Positions 52,711 through 61,802 of a stretch of 64,000 nucleotides of DNA are shown in pieces. Within the stretch, counting starts at the first letter, position 1, and the number at the start of each line of letters is the position of its first letter. Under the pieces are notes generated by a model, which saw only the letters and a list, made by a program, of their open reading frames with translations, was not told where the DNA came from and searched no databases. Location: NCBI RefSeq assembly GCF_001425705.1, contig NZ_LMDC01000001.1:310001-374000 (forward strand), written 5' to 3'. The translations under genes and the position numbers were made by a program. The stretch is from Pelomonas sp. Root1217 (GTDB lineage Bacteria; Pseudomonadota; Gammaproteobacteria; Burkholderiales; Burkholderiaceae_C).

Positions 52711-53250
52711 ATGGCCACCATGCCCGCACCCCGCCACGACATCCGCGCCGCCGAGCCGCGCGACCTGAAAGCCATCGTCCAGCTCATCAGTGAGCTCGCC
52801 GAGTTCGAGAACCTGACCCATCTGCTTGAAGTCACGCCTGAGAAGCTCGAGCCGCATCTGTTTGGCGATGCTCCCGCGGCCGAGTGCCTGGTAGGCCTGG
52901 TGAACGATGAGGTGGTCGCCTTTGCGCTGTTCTATACCAACTTCTCGACCTTCCTGGCCAAGCCTGGCCTGTACCTGGAAGACCTGTATGTGCGCCCCGC
53001 CCATCGCCGCAGCGGCCTGGGCAAGGCGCTGATCATCCAGCTGGCCCAGACGGCCTGCGAGCGCGGCTATGGCCGTTTCGACTGGACGGTGCTGGACTGG
53101 AACGAGGACGCCATCCGCTTCTACGAGGGCCTGGGTGCCGACGTGATGCCGGAGTGGCGCATCTGCCGCCTGACCGGCGACGCGCTGGAGCGCTATGCCG
53201 ATGGCGACCGGCCGAGCATGTGGTCGCCGTCCGCGTGGCTCGGTCTCTGA
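52711..53250 (+). CDS. GNAT family N-acetyltransferase
   Basis: A 179-residue protein starting at the ATG at 52711 (ATG at 52720 is a close alternative). IRAAEPRDLKAIVQLISELA is the N-terminal fold element and LYLEDLYVRPAHRRSGLGKA contains the acetyl-CoA loop R-x2-G-x-G/A. WTVLDWNEDAIRFYEGLGAD is motif B with the catalytic-side Tyr. It matches diamine/thialysine N-acetyltransferase-like members, which often act on small amines. The substrate is not established. Confidence 0.88.
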   Translation: MATMPAPRHDIRAAEPRDLKAIVQLISELAEFENLTHLLEVTPEKLEPHLFGDAPAAECLVGLVNDEVVAFALFYTNFSTFLAKPGLYLEDLYVRPAHRRSGLGKALIIQLAQTACERGYGRFDWTVLDWNEDAIRFYEGLGADVMPEWRICRLTGDALERYADGDRPSMWSPSAWLGL

Positions 53251-53344
53251 CCTGACTGACCGGCGTCGGCCCAGGGCAATCCACTAGGCCGGGCCCGGTC
53301 GGGCTGGCTAGCATTCGCCCCCTTGTCCCAACCGGGGGTGGCCC

Positions 53345-55033
53345 ATGGCGGAAGACCGATACGAGCAGCTGCACGGCGCCTTCCGCTGGCAGGTGCCCCG
53401 GGACTTCAACATCGCCGAGGCCTGTTGTGGCCGCTGGGCGCGGGACACTCCCAACGCCACGGCTATCCACTTCGACAGCGAAAGCGGCTGCCGCACGCAC
53501 TACAGCTACGCGCAATTGCAGCGGGCCGCGAACCGGCTGTCCAACGCGCTGCTGGACCAGGGGGTGCGCCGCGGCCATCGCGTGGCCATCGTGTTGCCGC
53601 AGCGCTTCGAGACGGCTGTCGCCCACATCGCCATCCAGCAGATCGGCGCGGTGGCCATGCCGCTGTCCATGCTCTTTGGCGCCGAGGCGCTGGAGTACCG
53701 GCTGCAAGACAGCGGTGCCGTGCTCGCCATTGCCGCCTGCGAAGCCCTGCCGACCCTGCGCGAAGTCAAGGCGCGCTGCCCGGCGCTGCGCCGCATCCTG
53801 GTCGTGGGCGAATGCCCGGTGGATTGCGACGAACTGCCGTGGATGCAGGCCCTGCAGGCCGAGGAGGCCCGGTTCAAGCCGGTCGCGACCCAGGCCGACG
53901 ACCCGGCCATCCTGATCTACACCAGCGGCACCACCGGCAACCCCAAGGGCGCACTGATTCCACAACGGGCGCTGATCGGCAACCTGACCGGCTTTGTCGC
54001 CAGCCAGAACTGGTTCGGCTTCGATCCTTTCGATGCCAGCAAGCCCAGCGACGCCGTGTTCTGGAGCCCTGCCGACTGGGCCTGGACCGGCGGCCTGATG
54101 GATGCGCTGTTGCCCACGCTCTACTTCGGCCGTCCTATCGTCGCCTGGCAGGGGCGTTTCTCTGCCGCCAAGGCCTTCGAGCTGATGGCGGCCTACGGCG
54201 TCACGCATGCCTTCCTGTTCCCGACCGCGCTGAAAGCCATGATGAAGGCCGAGCCGCGCCCGAAGCGCCATGCGCTGAAGCTGCGCGCGCTGATGAGCGC
54301 CGGCGAGGCGGTCGGTGACGCGGTGTTCAGCTGGTGTCGCGACGCGCTGGGGGTGCCGGTCAACGAGATGTTCGGCCAGACAGAGATGAATTACGTGGTT
54401 GGCAACTGCCAGGCCTTGTGGCCGGCCAAACCGGGCAGCATGGGCCGGGCCTACCCCGGCCATCGCGTGGCCGTCATCAATGACGAAGGCCGGGAATGCG
54501 CACCGGGCGAAACCGGTGAGGTGGCCGTGAACGCGCGTGACCGTCACGGCGATCCCGACCCGGTCTTCTTCCTCGGCTACTGGAACAACGAGGCAGCGAC
54601 CAAAGCCAAGTTCACGGGGGAATGGTGCCGCACCGGCGACCTCGCCCGCAGCGACCGGGACGGCACGCTCTGGTACGAAGGCCGGGCGGACGACGTCTTC
54701 AAGGCCGCCGGCTATCGCATCGGCCCCGGCGAGATCGAGAACTGCCTGCTCAAGCATGCGGCTGTGGCGAACGCGGCCGTCGTGCCCAAGCCCGACGCCG
54801 AACGCGGCGCGCTGGTCAAAGCTTATGTCGTGCTGGCCGACGGCCATGCCGGCAGCACCGCGCTGGTGGAGGCCTTGCAGGCCCATGTGAAGGCGCGCCT
54901 GGCGCCCTACGAGTACCCGAAGGAAATCGAGTTCATCGACGCGCTGCCGATGACGACGACGGGGAAGGTGCAGCGGCGCGTGCTGCGGCTGCGCGAGCAG
55001 GAACGGGCCACGGCAGGCGCGGCGTCGCCGTAG
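53345..55033 (+). CDS. AMP-dependent acyl-CoA synthetase
   Basis: The 562-residue enzyme has the adenylation signature LIYTSGTTGNPKGALIP near residue 190, the second core motif MFGQTEMNYVVGNC, the hinge GEWCRTGDLARSDRDG, and the C-terminal catalytic Lys in MTTTGKVQRR. It belongs to the acetyl/medium-chain acyl-CoA synthetase group that has AYPGHRVAVINDEG and tends to use short or medium-chain acids. The N-terminus matches the family, with only a weak GGGGG-like ribosome site. It stands alone. Confidence 0.92.
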   Translation: MAEDRYEQLHGAFRWQVPRDFNIAEACCGRWARDTPNATAIHFDSESGCRTHYSYAQLQRAANRLSNALLDQGVRRGHRVAIVLPQRFETAVAHIAIQQIGAVAMPLSMLFGAEALEYRLQDSGAVLAIAACEALPTLREVKARCPALRRILVVGECPVDCDELPWMQALQAEEARFKPVATQADDPAILIYTSGTTGNPKGALIPQRALIGNLTGFVASQNWFGFDPFDASKPSDAVFWSPADWAWTGGLMDALLPTLYFGRPIVAWQGRFSAAKAFELMAAYGVTHAFLFPTALKAMMKAEPRPKRHALKLRALMSAGEAVGDAVFSWCRDALGVPVNEMFGQTEMNYVVGNCQALWPAKPGSMGRAYPGHRVAVINDEGRECAPGETGEVAVNARDRHGDPDPVFFLGYWNNEAATKAKFTGEWCRTGDLARSDRDGTLWYEGRADDVFKAAGYRIGPGEIENCLLKHAAVANAAVVPKPDAERGALVKAYVVLADGHAGSTALVEALQAHVKARLAPYEYPKEIEFIDALPMTTTGKVQRRVLRLREQERATAGAASP

Positions 55034-55055
55034 CGCCGCCGGCGTTGGCCGGGGT

Positions 55056-56219
55056 TCAGTCCTTCAACGGCGAAATGCCTTGCACCGGCCCGATCAGGCG
55101 CTCGAACAGGCTTTTGAGCCGCTCGACCCGTGCACGGTCACGCATGAAGGCGTGGAAGTCCTCGGGGCTGGTGTTGTATTTGTCGATCGATTGGTAGCCG
55201 GTTGGCGGCGCGACGTCGTCGCGGATCGGGAACCGTTGCGGGTTTGAGGCCACCGGCAGCGAAAGCGTCCAGCTGACGTACAGCTTCGCCGCTGCGGGGT
55301 GCTTGGCATCCTTGAAGATCGCACCGGTCTGCGCCCAGGTCAGGAAGGGATCGTGGCTCGGCAGCACAAAGCGGATGCTGGACGGCTCCGCCGGCACGAG
55401 GTTGCCCGACGTCCCGGTTGACACGGCGTACTTGCCGGCTTCCACGGCGTCGCGCGGCGTCTGCGTGCCGCGCACCCACTGCACGCCATTGGCCTGCAGC
55501 TTCTCGATGAAACCGATGCCGTGTTTCTGCACGATCTTGTCGAACACGTACAGCACCGCATCGTCGTCGTGGGGGTAGGTGATGATGATCCGGTTCTTGA
55601 ACTCGGGCTTCAGGAAATCGGCGTAGTCGCGCGGCGCGTTCTCCGCCGTGACCAGGGTCTTGTTGTAGCTGTTCGCGAAGGTCAGCATGAACAGGCCCGT
55701 GAAGCGCGCCTGCGGATCCTTGTAGGCCGCCGGGACGTGGTCCCAGCCCATCGGCTTGTACGGCAGCAGCAAGCCGCGCGCTGCCCAGTCGTCGAAATCG
55801 TGCAGCGTCTGCAGGTGGGCGACGTCGACCTTCAGGTCCTTGCGCAGCAGTTCCTCCTCGATGCGCGCATCGTGGTACTTGCTGAGATCGACGACGAGGT
55901 TCAGCTTCATGCCAGGAAACTGGCGCTCGAAACCCGCCTTGATGCCGAAGCCCTGCGTGACCTCGTCGCCGCCGGCATACACCGTCAGCGCGCCGCCTTC
56001 CTTCAAGGCGGCCTGGTAAAGGTCTTGCAACGTGTGGCCGGCGCCGTCGCGCTCTGCGACGACGGTGGCGGGCGCCGCAGCCTGGGCCTGTGCCGGCAGA
56101 GATGCGGCAGGCGCCAACGACACGGCCAGGGCCAGCCACGCCAGCTTGAGCGCGAGGACAGTGCCGGCGGTTGGGCTGGGAACCTCGGAGTCGGAGTGGG
56201 GAATGGTGCGTGCCTTCAT
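55056..56219 (-). CDS. Extracellular solute-binding protein (family 1 type)
   Basis: A 387-residue protein with AAGGAG before the ATG and an N-terminal hydrophobic signal (LALKLAWLALAVSLAPAASL) after about 25 residues, cleaved near AQAQAA. The mature part shows LTVYAGGDEVTQGFGIKAGF, NLVVDLSKYHDARIEEELL, YPHDDDAVLYVFDKIV and RDAVEAGKYAVSTGTSGN, matching iron/polyamine-type periplasmic binding proteins. No permease or ATPase gene is next to it. It converges on the acyl-CoA synthetase gene. Confidence 0.85.
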   Translation of the reverse strand: MKARTIPHSDSEVPSPTAGTVLALKLAWLALAVSLAPAASLPAQAQAAAPATVVAERDGAGHTLQDLYQAALKEGGALTVYAGGDEVTQGFGIKAGFERQFPGMKLNLVVDLSKYHDARIEEELLRKDLKVDVAHLQTLHDFDDWAARGLLLPYKPMGWDHVPAAYKDPQARFTGLFMLTFANSYNKTLVTAENAPRDYADFLKPEFKNRIIITYPHDDDAVLYVFDKIVQKHGIGFIEKLQANGVQWVRGTQTPRDAVEAGKYAVSTGTSGNLVPAEPSSIRFVLPSHDPFLTWAQTGAIFKDAKHPAAAKLYVSWTLSLPVASNPQRFPIRDDVAPPTGYQSIDKYNTSPEDFHAFMRDRARVERLKSLFERLIGPVQGISPLKD

Positions 56220-56356
56220 CGGGGCTCCTTGGCGGGCGGATGGTCGATGGCGGCACTCTATTGATTCGAAATCAGCCGATAAAGCCGGTTTCGATCAATT
56301 GGTTGTCAACTGAATCGCTTTAATGGAGCCCTCCGGGCTGCAAAGGACGAGCCGGT

Positions 56357-56989
56357 TCAGGCCGCGCGGTTGCGCAGTCTCAGCAGGCTCAGCCCCAGCA
56401 GCACGAACAGCCCGCCCGAGATGCGGTTGAACAGCCGCAGATGCCGTGCCTCGGTCAGGAAGCGGCGCAGCGAGCGGAACAGGCCCACATAGGTCGCGTG
56501 GGACACCAGGGCCAGCACGGTGAAGGTCAGGGTCAGCAGCAGGGTCTGCAGCAGCAATGAATGGCCGGGCGTCAGGAACTGGGGGAACAGCGCCGTGAAG
56601 AACAGGATGGCCTTGGGGTTGGTGACGGCCACGCCCATGCCTTGCAGGAAGAGCCTGGCCGGCGTCGTCGGCTGGTTGACCGATGTGGCGGCGTCCAGTC
56701 GCATCGGCGCGCTGCGCCATTGCCTGACGCCCAGATAGATCAGGTAGCCGGCGCCGATGAACTTGACGACGAGGAAGGCCGAGGCGGACACCGCCAGCAG
56801 CGCCCCCATGCCGGCCGTCGCCGCGCCCGACACGATGAAGAGCCCCGCTGCGTTGCCCAGCGAGCTGAACATCGTGTGCCGCGGCCCCACGGCCATCGCA
56901 TTGGAGATCGCCAGCAGCACGCCGGGGCCAGGCGAGAAGGTGGCGAGCAGGGCGACGCCGCAGAACAGCAGCCAGGTCGAGAAGGGCAT
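56357..56989 (-). CDS. LysE/RhtB family translocator
   Basis: The 210-residue protein has six hydrophobic helices and the LysE signature: FSPGPGVLLAISNAMAVGPR near the N-terminus, KFIGAGYLIYLGVRQWRS, and VAVTNPKAILFFTALFPQF. These exporters release amino acids such as homoserine, threonine or lysine from the cytoplasm. It stands alone on the minus strand. The substrate is not predictable from this sequence. Confidence 0.93.
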   Translation of the reverse strand: MPFSTWLLFCGVALLATFSPGPGVLLAISNAMAVGPRHTMFSSLGNAAGLFIVSGAATAGMGALLAVSASAFLVVKFIGAGYLIYLGVRQWRSAPMRLDAATSVNQPTTPARLFLQGMGVAVTNPKAILFFTALFPQFLTPGHSLLLQTLLLTLTFTVLALVSHATYVGLFRSLRRFLTEARHLRLFNRISGGLFVLLGLSLLRLRNRAA

Positions 56990-57034
56990 GGGACGTGCGA
57001 ATGGAGCGGCGACCCGACCAGTCTATGCAAGGCC

Positions 57035-57535
57035 TCAAGACCGTGCGCGCTGGTAGTGCAATCGCCAGAGCAGTGCCCAGGTCTTGCCGCCGTCATTGCT
57101 GCCTTCCCAGTCCCAGTTGAAGCTGTCAGGCTTGATGTCGTAGAAGCGCATGCGCTGGCCATTGAGCTGCTCGCCCACGGGCTTGAAGTCGGTGGCGAAG
57201 ATGCGCGTCTCGCCGATGCTGCTGCCTGTCAGCGCGAAGAAGCCGCCCTGGTTGTCGGCCCAGGCCTGGCGCCAGACGCCGGCCTTGTCGAGCACCGACA
57301 GCGAGCGGCCCAGCAGCCGCGGCGCGCTGGCCGGGTCGCCTTCGAAGTTCTCCTCGATGACCTGGCCATCGAGGATCTTGCCGACCCGGTTGTGAGCCCG
57401 GCCCGGGCTGCCGTTGGCGTTCTGCCAGGTGACGATCCAGTCGCCGATCCAGAAATCAAACAGCTCGGCCGGCGTGGCGGCCTGTGCGGGCGAGAGCAGG
57501 GCGGCAAACAGGGCGGCGGCAAGGAGCTGGCGCAT
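57035..57535 (-). CDS. Secreted hypothetical protein (DUF1579-like beta-barrel)
   Basis: From the ATG at 57535 the 166-residue protein has a short signal peptide (MRQLLAAALFAALLSPAQA). The mature part reads FDFWIGDWIVTWQ, then HNRVGKILDGQVIEENFEGD and FYDIKPDSFNWDWEGSNDGG, a strand-rich, Trp-rich pattern as in DUF1579-like lipocalin-fold proteins. The family has no known activity. It is divergent from the GyrI-like gene. Confidence 0.72.
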   Translation of the reverse strand: MRQLLAAALFAALLSPAQAATPAELFDFWIGDWIVTWQNANGSPGRAHNRVGKILDGQVIEENFEGDPASAPRLLGRSLSVLDKAGVWRQAWADNQGGFFALTGSSIGETRIFATDFKPVGEQLNGQRMRFYDIKPDSFNWDWEGSNDGGKTWALLWRLHYQRARS

Positions 57536-57698
57536 GGCGGGTGTGGGCAGTGACGAAGGCAGCAGCCTAGGCGTGCAGCGCCGCCACCGGTGTTGCAGAA
57601 ATTGCTGCTCGACACCGGCTTGTCGAAAACGACGCCCACCGTTCGTCGTAGCGTGGGCACTCCCGCGGGTGCCCTGTTTCGCAACTCCGAGGACCGCC

Positions 57699-58163
57699 AT
57701 GCCACTCCAGATCATTGACCGACCCGCCATCACCGTCGTGGGCCTGCAGATCCGCACGATGCCGATGTCGCCCGATATCCCGGCCCTGTGGCCGCGCTTC
57801 GTGGCCCGCATCCCCGAGATCACGCCGGCCACCGAGGCCAAGACCACCTACGGCGTCATGCACAACCAGTCTGACGCCGGCTTCGACTACCTCGCCTGCG
57901 TGGCCGTCGAGCCGTCGGCCGCCGTGCCGGCGGGCATGACGAAGCTGACGTTGCCAGCCGGGCGCTATGCGCTTTTCAGCTTTCCGTTTTCAAAGCTGGG
58001 AGAGGGCTTCGGCGACATCTTCGAGCGCCAGCTGCCGGCTTCGGATCACGTCCAGGCCGCCGGCCCGCTGTTCGAGCGCTATGGCCCAAACTTTTGTCCT
58101 GACGAACCCGCATCGCCGGTCGAGGTCTTTGTGCCGGTGGCGCCCAAGGCCAAAGGGGGTTGA
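57699..58163 (+). CDS. GyrI-like small-molecule-binding protein
   Basis: The ATG at 57699 gives 154 residues that form a single SOUL/GyrI-like effector-binding domain: MPLQIIDRPAITVVGLQIRT, YGVMHNQSDAGFDYLACVAV, KLTLPAGRYALFSFP and the closing VEVFVPVAP. The same domain follows the DNA-binding part in BmrR- and Rob-type regulators, but here it is alone. It may bind or sequester a toxic small molecule. A small lipoprotein gene follows after 65 bp. Confidence 0.85.
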   Translation: MPLQIIDRPAITVVGLQIRTMPMSPDIPALWPRFVARIPEITPATEAKTTYGVMHNQSDAGFDYLACVAVEPSAAVPAGMTKLTLPAGRYALFSFPFSKLGEGFGDIFERQLPASDHVQAAGPLFERYGPNFCPDEPASPVEVFVPVAPKAKGG

Positions 58164-58228
58164 AAGGAGCAGGGCACGAGGATTGCCCTGGCGGCCGTGT
58201 CGCCAGGCTTTCAGTCAAGGAGCAAACC

Positions 58229-58522
58229 ATGCCCACCCAGCCGATCCGTCGCCTGAACTTCGCGCTGCCGGCCGTGCTGATGCTGGCCTTGCTGGGCGCC
58301 TGTCGGCGCGAGGTGCCGCCGCCCCCTGCGCCGCCGGCCGAGCCGCTGCCCAAGGTGGCGCCCAGCACCGATCTGCGCGGCGCCTCCGACCACCCGCAGG
58401 CGCCGCCCGCCGTGGGTGCGATGACGGCCGGGCAGGACGCGGGCGGCGCGCGCCAAGGGCCCATCCAGCCCAGCGGCGGCGACGGCACGACAGCTGCATC
58501 GGCGGCTAGCGGGCCGCGGTAA
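58229..58522 (+). CDS. Small proline-rich lipoprotein
   Basis: The ATG has AAGGAG upstream. The 97-residue product has a lipoprotein signal (ALPAVLMLALLGAC, lipobox LGAC, Cys about 24) followed by a Pro/Ala-rich disordered tail (REVPPPPAPPAEPLPKV). No domain is recognised. It is probably an outer-membrane lipoprotein of unknown role. Confidence 0.7.
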   Translation: MPTQPIRRLNFALPAVLMLALLGACRREVPPPPAPPAEPLPKVAPSTDLRGASDHPQAPPAVGAMTAGQDAGGARQGPIQPSGGDGTTAASAASGPR

Positions 58523-58549
58523 GCCAGGCAGTCTCCTAGACTTGCGCGC

Positions 58550-59515
58550 ATGATTCTGCGCGAGCTGCCCGACCTGGCGCCGCGGCCGCTGACGGCCGCG
58601 AACGCGGGCTTCCGGCAGTGGTTCGCGCAGCACTGGGGGCATGAGAACGCCGTCGTCATGGGTTGGTCCCGTGACGTCGAGTTCCCGCCGCACACGCAGA
58701 CGCTGTCCATCAAGCGGGCTTGGGGCGGCGAAGGCGAGGACTATCTGCTGCCGGGCCGGCGTCTGCGTGTCGATGCGAAGCACTGCCTGATCCTGAACCA
58801 GGGCGGCCACTACGGTGCGCGCATCCGCAGCCGCGAGCCGGTGCTGAGTTTTGGCGTCTTCTTTCGGCCCGGCATGGCTGAAGAGGTCGCCCATGCGGCG
58901 CGCCAGACCGTGCCCGAGGCGCTCGTGGCCGACGGCGAGGGCGGGCTTCTGGCAACGGGGTTTGCCGAGCATCTGCGCCCAGCTGATGGCGCAGTGAATG
59001 AGGAGCTGACCGAGCTGCGCGACGCCCTCTTCGCCGGCCGGGGCGAGCTGCTTGGTGATGCCGACGATGAAGCCTGGCTGGAGGAGCGCATGCAGTCGCT
59101 GTTGTGGCGCATGTTGGAAGCCGAGCCCGGCTGGCGTTCCCGTGGCGGTCATCTGGCGGCGTTGAGCCGAAGCCAGCATGCCGAGCTGCTCGCCCGCCTG
59201 GACCATGCGACCGATTTCATGCTGAGTTGCCATGCCGAGCCGCTGACGCTGGACGCCATCGCCGCGGTGGCGCGCCTGTCCAAATACCACTTCGTGCGCT
59301 GCTTCCGCGCGCTGCAGGGCTGCACGCCCATGGCCTGGCTCGCGCAGCAGCGCACCGAGCGCGCGTTGCGGTTGCTGAAGGATCCGGCGCTGTCGCTGGA
59401 CGAGGTCGCAGCGCGCAGCGGCCTGGGCTCACGCCAGACGCTGTTCCGCCAGCTCAAGCGGCGCGGCGGCGCCAGCGGGCAGGCGCTGCGCGATGCCGCT
59501 CACTTGCACTTGTAG
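58550..59515 (+). CDS. AraC family transcriptional regulator
   Basis: The 321-residue protein has an N-terminal sensor domain of about 200 residues (beta-rich, with HTQTLSIKRAWGGEGEDYLL and VLSFGVFFRPGMAEEV) and a C-terminal AraC DNA-binding domain. The first helix-turn-helix is LTLDAIAAVARLSKYHFVRC, and the second is LSLDEVAARSGLGSRQTLFR. It would bind DNA as an AraC-type activator or repressor; its effector is unknown. Its last 16 bp overlap the convergent Pro-rich protein gene. Confidence 0.9.
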   Translation: MILRELPDLAPRPLTAANAGFRQWFAQHWGHENAVVMGWSRDVEFPPHTQTLSIKRAWGGEGEDYLLPGRRLRVDAKHCLILNQGGHYGARIRSREPVLSFGVFFRPGMAEEVAHAARQTVPEALVADGEGGLLATGFAEHLRPADGAVNEELTELRDALFAGRGELLGDADDEAWLEERMQSLLWRMLEAEPGWRSRGGHLAALSRSQHAELLARLDHATDFMLSCHAEPLTLDAIAAVARLSKYHFVRCFRALQGCTPMAWLAQQRTERALRLLKDPALSLDEVAARSGLGSRQTLFRQLKRRGGASGQALRDAAHLHL

Positions 59516-60156
59516 GGCTTGCCCACCATGCCGATCGCCCGCGGGGCGACGCTGCCGTTGAACTGGTCCATGTCGGCAATGCGTGAGCGGAAGATCTCGA
59601 CGCAGGTGTTGCCGCGGCGCATGACGGTGCGGCGGTCCCCGAGTGCGCCGACGGCCTGGGAGCGGTTCTCGCTGGTGCTTTCCTCGACCCAGGCGCCTGC
59701 GCCGCCGGTGGCGTCGCCGATGCGGTCCTCGAACGTCGGGCGTGCCGTGTTGCTGCGCGGGTCACTCAGCGCCGGGTTGCGTGCGGCGGCGGACGACGCG
59801 GCATAACCGGGCGGCAGGGTCAGTCGCAGCGTCGTGCGGGGCGGCTCCGCGGGTGCCGTGGCCGCAGGGGCGGGGTCCGCAGGCACGGCGGGTGCAGGGA
59901 TGGCGGCACCGGGCGCCTCGGTTTTGAAGGGCAGGGGTGCGACTTCGGGCAGCTCGGGCTGCGGCTTGCGCGGCGCTGGGGCTACGGACGGTGCGGGCGG
60001 CGGCGCCTGCTGCGGGCGTGGCGCCAGCAGGCGCACCGTCGTCACGCGCCGCTCGCCCGGGTGGTGCAGCGGTGGCGGCCGGTGCAGCCACAGCGCGACC
60101 AGCAATGCCAGGTGCAGCCCGCCAACCAGGCCGCGCGCAATCCAGCGGTGGTTCAT
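59500..60156 (-). CDS. Membrane-anchored proline-rich hypothetical protein (TonB-like N-terminus)
   Basis: The 218-residue protein begins with one transmembrane helix (RGLVGGLHLALLVALWLH), then about 90 residues rich in Pro and Ala (PRPQQAPPPAPSVAPAPRK), then a C-terminal region ending CVEIFRSRIADMDQFNGSV. The layout resembles TonB, but the TonB C-terminal fold is not evident. It follows the 239-residue protein by 3 bp in the same operon, so they may work together in the envelope. Confidence 0.65.
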   Translation of the reverse strand: MNHRWIARGLVGGLHLALLVALWLHRPPPLHHPGERRVTTVRLLAPRPQQAPPPAPSVAPAPRKPQPELPEVAPLPFKTEAPGAAIPAPAVPADPAPAATAPAEPPRTTLRLTLPPGYAASSAAARNPALSDPRSNTARPTFEDRIGDATGGAGAWVEESTSENRSQAVGALGDRRTVMRRGNTCVEIFRSRIADMDQFNGSVAPRAIGMVGKPYKCK

Positions 60157-60159
60157 GCC

Positions 60160-60879
60160 TTACAGCTTGACGCTGAGCTTGCTGTTGGCCGGTGGCAGCA
60201 GCCGGGCCGCGTCGGGCCAGTTCTCCTGGCCGGTCAGCAGCGTGCAGGGGCGGCCTTTCTCGCCGGGCTTGGCCTCAGGGTCGCGCTCGCCCGGTGCCTG
60301 TGGCAGCGGCAAGCCGAGCAACTGGCCACTCTCACGCCACTCCAGCTCCCAGGTGGGCGTGGCCGAGCACACGCGCACGGCTTCGATGCGCGGGAACAGC
60401 CAGCGCAAATACCAAGGCAGCAGTTCCTCGCGCAACGTGCGCGCCACCCGCATGATCTGGCGCACTTTTGCCATGGTCAGCTGCTCGGGTGGGATGGTCA
60501 GCTCGATGGTGCCGCGCACGGCCATCTGGCCCTTGGGCGCGTTGGTCGCGAAGTCGGCCGTCTTCGCTTCGGCCTCCGGCAGCAGGGGCAGGTCGAAGCG
60601 GCCATCGCCCTCGACCCGGATCGGATGGTCGGCCTCGTCGCTTCGCACCACCATGCGTAGCTCAGGCAAAGACAGTTTGGTCTTCTCGGCGTCGACCTTG
60701 AAGTCCATGCGGAACAACCCCTCGCCATGCTTGCTCAGCTTGGTCAGCAGCTCGTTGATGCGCGCATAGGGCAGCACGCTCTTGTCGCGCTTGAGGTCGG
60801 TCTTGACGGGCGGCAGGACTTCGGTCTGAGCGTGGGCGGCGCAGGCTGCGAGCAGCAGGCAAGGGATCAGAAAACGCAT
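60160..60879 (-). CDS. Secreted hypothetical protein (239 aa)
   Basis: From the ATG at 60879 the protein has a signal peptide (MRFLIPCLLLAACAAHAQ). The mature part contains VLPYARINELLTKLSKHGEG, LSLPELRMVVRSDEAD and VRVCSATPTWELEWRESGQL with two Cys residues likely to pair in the periplasm. No family is recognised with confidence. It lies 13 bp after the XRE regulator gene and 3 bp before the Pro-rich membrane protein, suggesting a single operon. Confidence 0.65.
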   Translation of the reverse strand: MRFLIPCLLLAACAAHAQTEVLPPVKTDLKRDKSVLPYARINELLTKLSKHGEGLFRMDFKVDAEKTKLSLPELRMVVRSDEADHPIRVEGDGRFDLPLLPEAEAKTADFATNAPKGQMAVRGTIELTIPPEQLTMAKVRQIMRVARTLREELLPWYLRWLFPRIEAVRVCSATPTWELEWRESGQLLGLPLPQAPGERDPEAKPGEKGRPCTLLTGQENWPDAARLLPPANSKLSVKL

Positions 60880-60892
60880 GGGCAGGAGCAGG

Positions 60893-61120
60893 TCAGGGTT
60901 CTTCGGGCGGCTCGGGGCCGGGTTCCCAGGCGAGCAGATCGCCCGGCTGGCATTGCAGGGCGTCGCAGATGCGCGCCAGCGTGTCGAAGCGCACGCCGCG
61001 CACCTTGCCGCTCTTGAGCAGGGACAGGTTGGCCTCGGTGATGCCCACGCGCTCCGCCAGCTCGCGCGAGCGCATCTTGCGGCGCGCGAGCATGACGTCG
61101 AGGGTGACGACGATGGGCAT
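60893..61120 (-). CDS. XRE-family transcriptional regulator (YozG-like)
   Basis: A 75-residue protein that is little more than a helix-turn-helix: MLARRKMRSRELAERVGITE, ANLSLLKSGKVRGVRFDTL and ARICDALQCQPGDLLAW. This is the small YozG-type regulator normally paired with a DUF2975 membrane protein, which is encoded just upstream on the same strand. The pair is separated by about 130 bp that carries a CACAGAG-rich inverted repeat. Confidence 0.9.
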   Translation of the reverse strand: MPIVVTLDVMLARRKMRSRELAERVGITEANLSLLKSGKVRGVRFDTLARICDALQCQPGDLLAWEPGPEPPEEP

Positions 61121-61166
61121 TCAGTTGTCCGTCGCAGCGTGCGCCGCCCGCAGCGAATGCAGGAAT

Positions 61167-61239
61167 GCAACCACAGAGCCACAGAGACACAGAGAAGAAC
61201 TGGGTGGCTTCCTCTGTGCCTCTGTGCCTCTGTGGTTGC
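61167..61239. repeat. CACAGAG-rich long inverted repeat
   Basis: The left arm begins GCAACCACAGAG and continues with repeated CACAGAG units; the right arm has repeated CTCTGTG units and ends CTCTGTGGTTGC, separated by about 17 bases. It would form an imperfect stem of nearly 28 bp. Similar CACAGAG elements are scattered in many bacterial genomes as intergenic repeats. Confidence 0.7.
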
Positions 61240-61253
61240 CTTTGGCTTTCATC

Positions 61254-61802
61254 TCAAACGAACTCGGCGTTCTCGTCAGCTACGCGAGCCGCCTCGTGCA
61301 GCACTTGCGCGAGAGCCAGCAGCAGCAACCCGAAGAGCAGCGCGAGGTAGTGGTCGCCCGACAGGCCAAACCAGAGCTGGCGCTCGCCCTTGGGATTGCC
61401 CCAGGTCAGCGCGAGGATGGCCAGGGTCTGGCCCAGCGGCTGCGCGGCGGCCAATGCGCACAGACCCAGGCCGAGCCGGCGCAGATGTTGGGCCGGCCGG
61501 CGCGCCAGCAGCTCGCCCTGGGCAAAGCAGCCGAACAGCGACCACATCTGCCACAGCGCGAACAGGCTGGCCAGCGTGGGCAGCATGGAGGCTGCAAGGC
61601 CGCACAGCCGCGTGCCCGTGTCGAGCTGTATGCGGCTGAGGTTCCAGGTGCGTGCGGCCACGTCAGCCACCCAATCGGCCTCCGCCCAAAAGATGAAGGG
61701 CAGGGTGCCGATGACCACGACGCCGAACAGGCAGAGCAGCCGCACGACCCAGGCCAGGCGGCGGATGCGGCGCAGGCCGTCGGCGGAGAAGGAGTCGGGC
61801 AT
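61254..61802 (-). CDS. DUF2975 membrane protein
   Basis: From the ATG at 61802 the protein has 182 residues with four transmembrane helices, including LAWVVRLLCLFGVVVIGTLP and LALLFGLLLLALAQVLHEAA, and the family end in which helix 4 is followed by ARVADENAEFV. DUF2975 proteins regularly precede a small XRE regulator, as here. An alternative ATG at 61850 would add 16 residues. The AT-rich stretch 61815-61850 probably holds its promoter. Confidence 0.85.
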   Translation of the reverse strand: MPDSFSADGLRRIRRLAWVVRLLCLFGVVVIGTLPFIFWAEADWVADVAARTWNLSRIQLDTGTRLCGLAASMLPTLASLFALWQMWSLFGCFAQGELLARRPAQHLRRLGLGLCALAAAQPLGQTLAILALTWGNPKGERQLWFGLSGDHYLALLFGLLLLALAQVLHEAARVADENAEFV

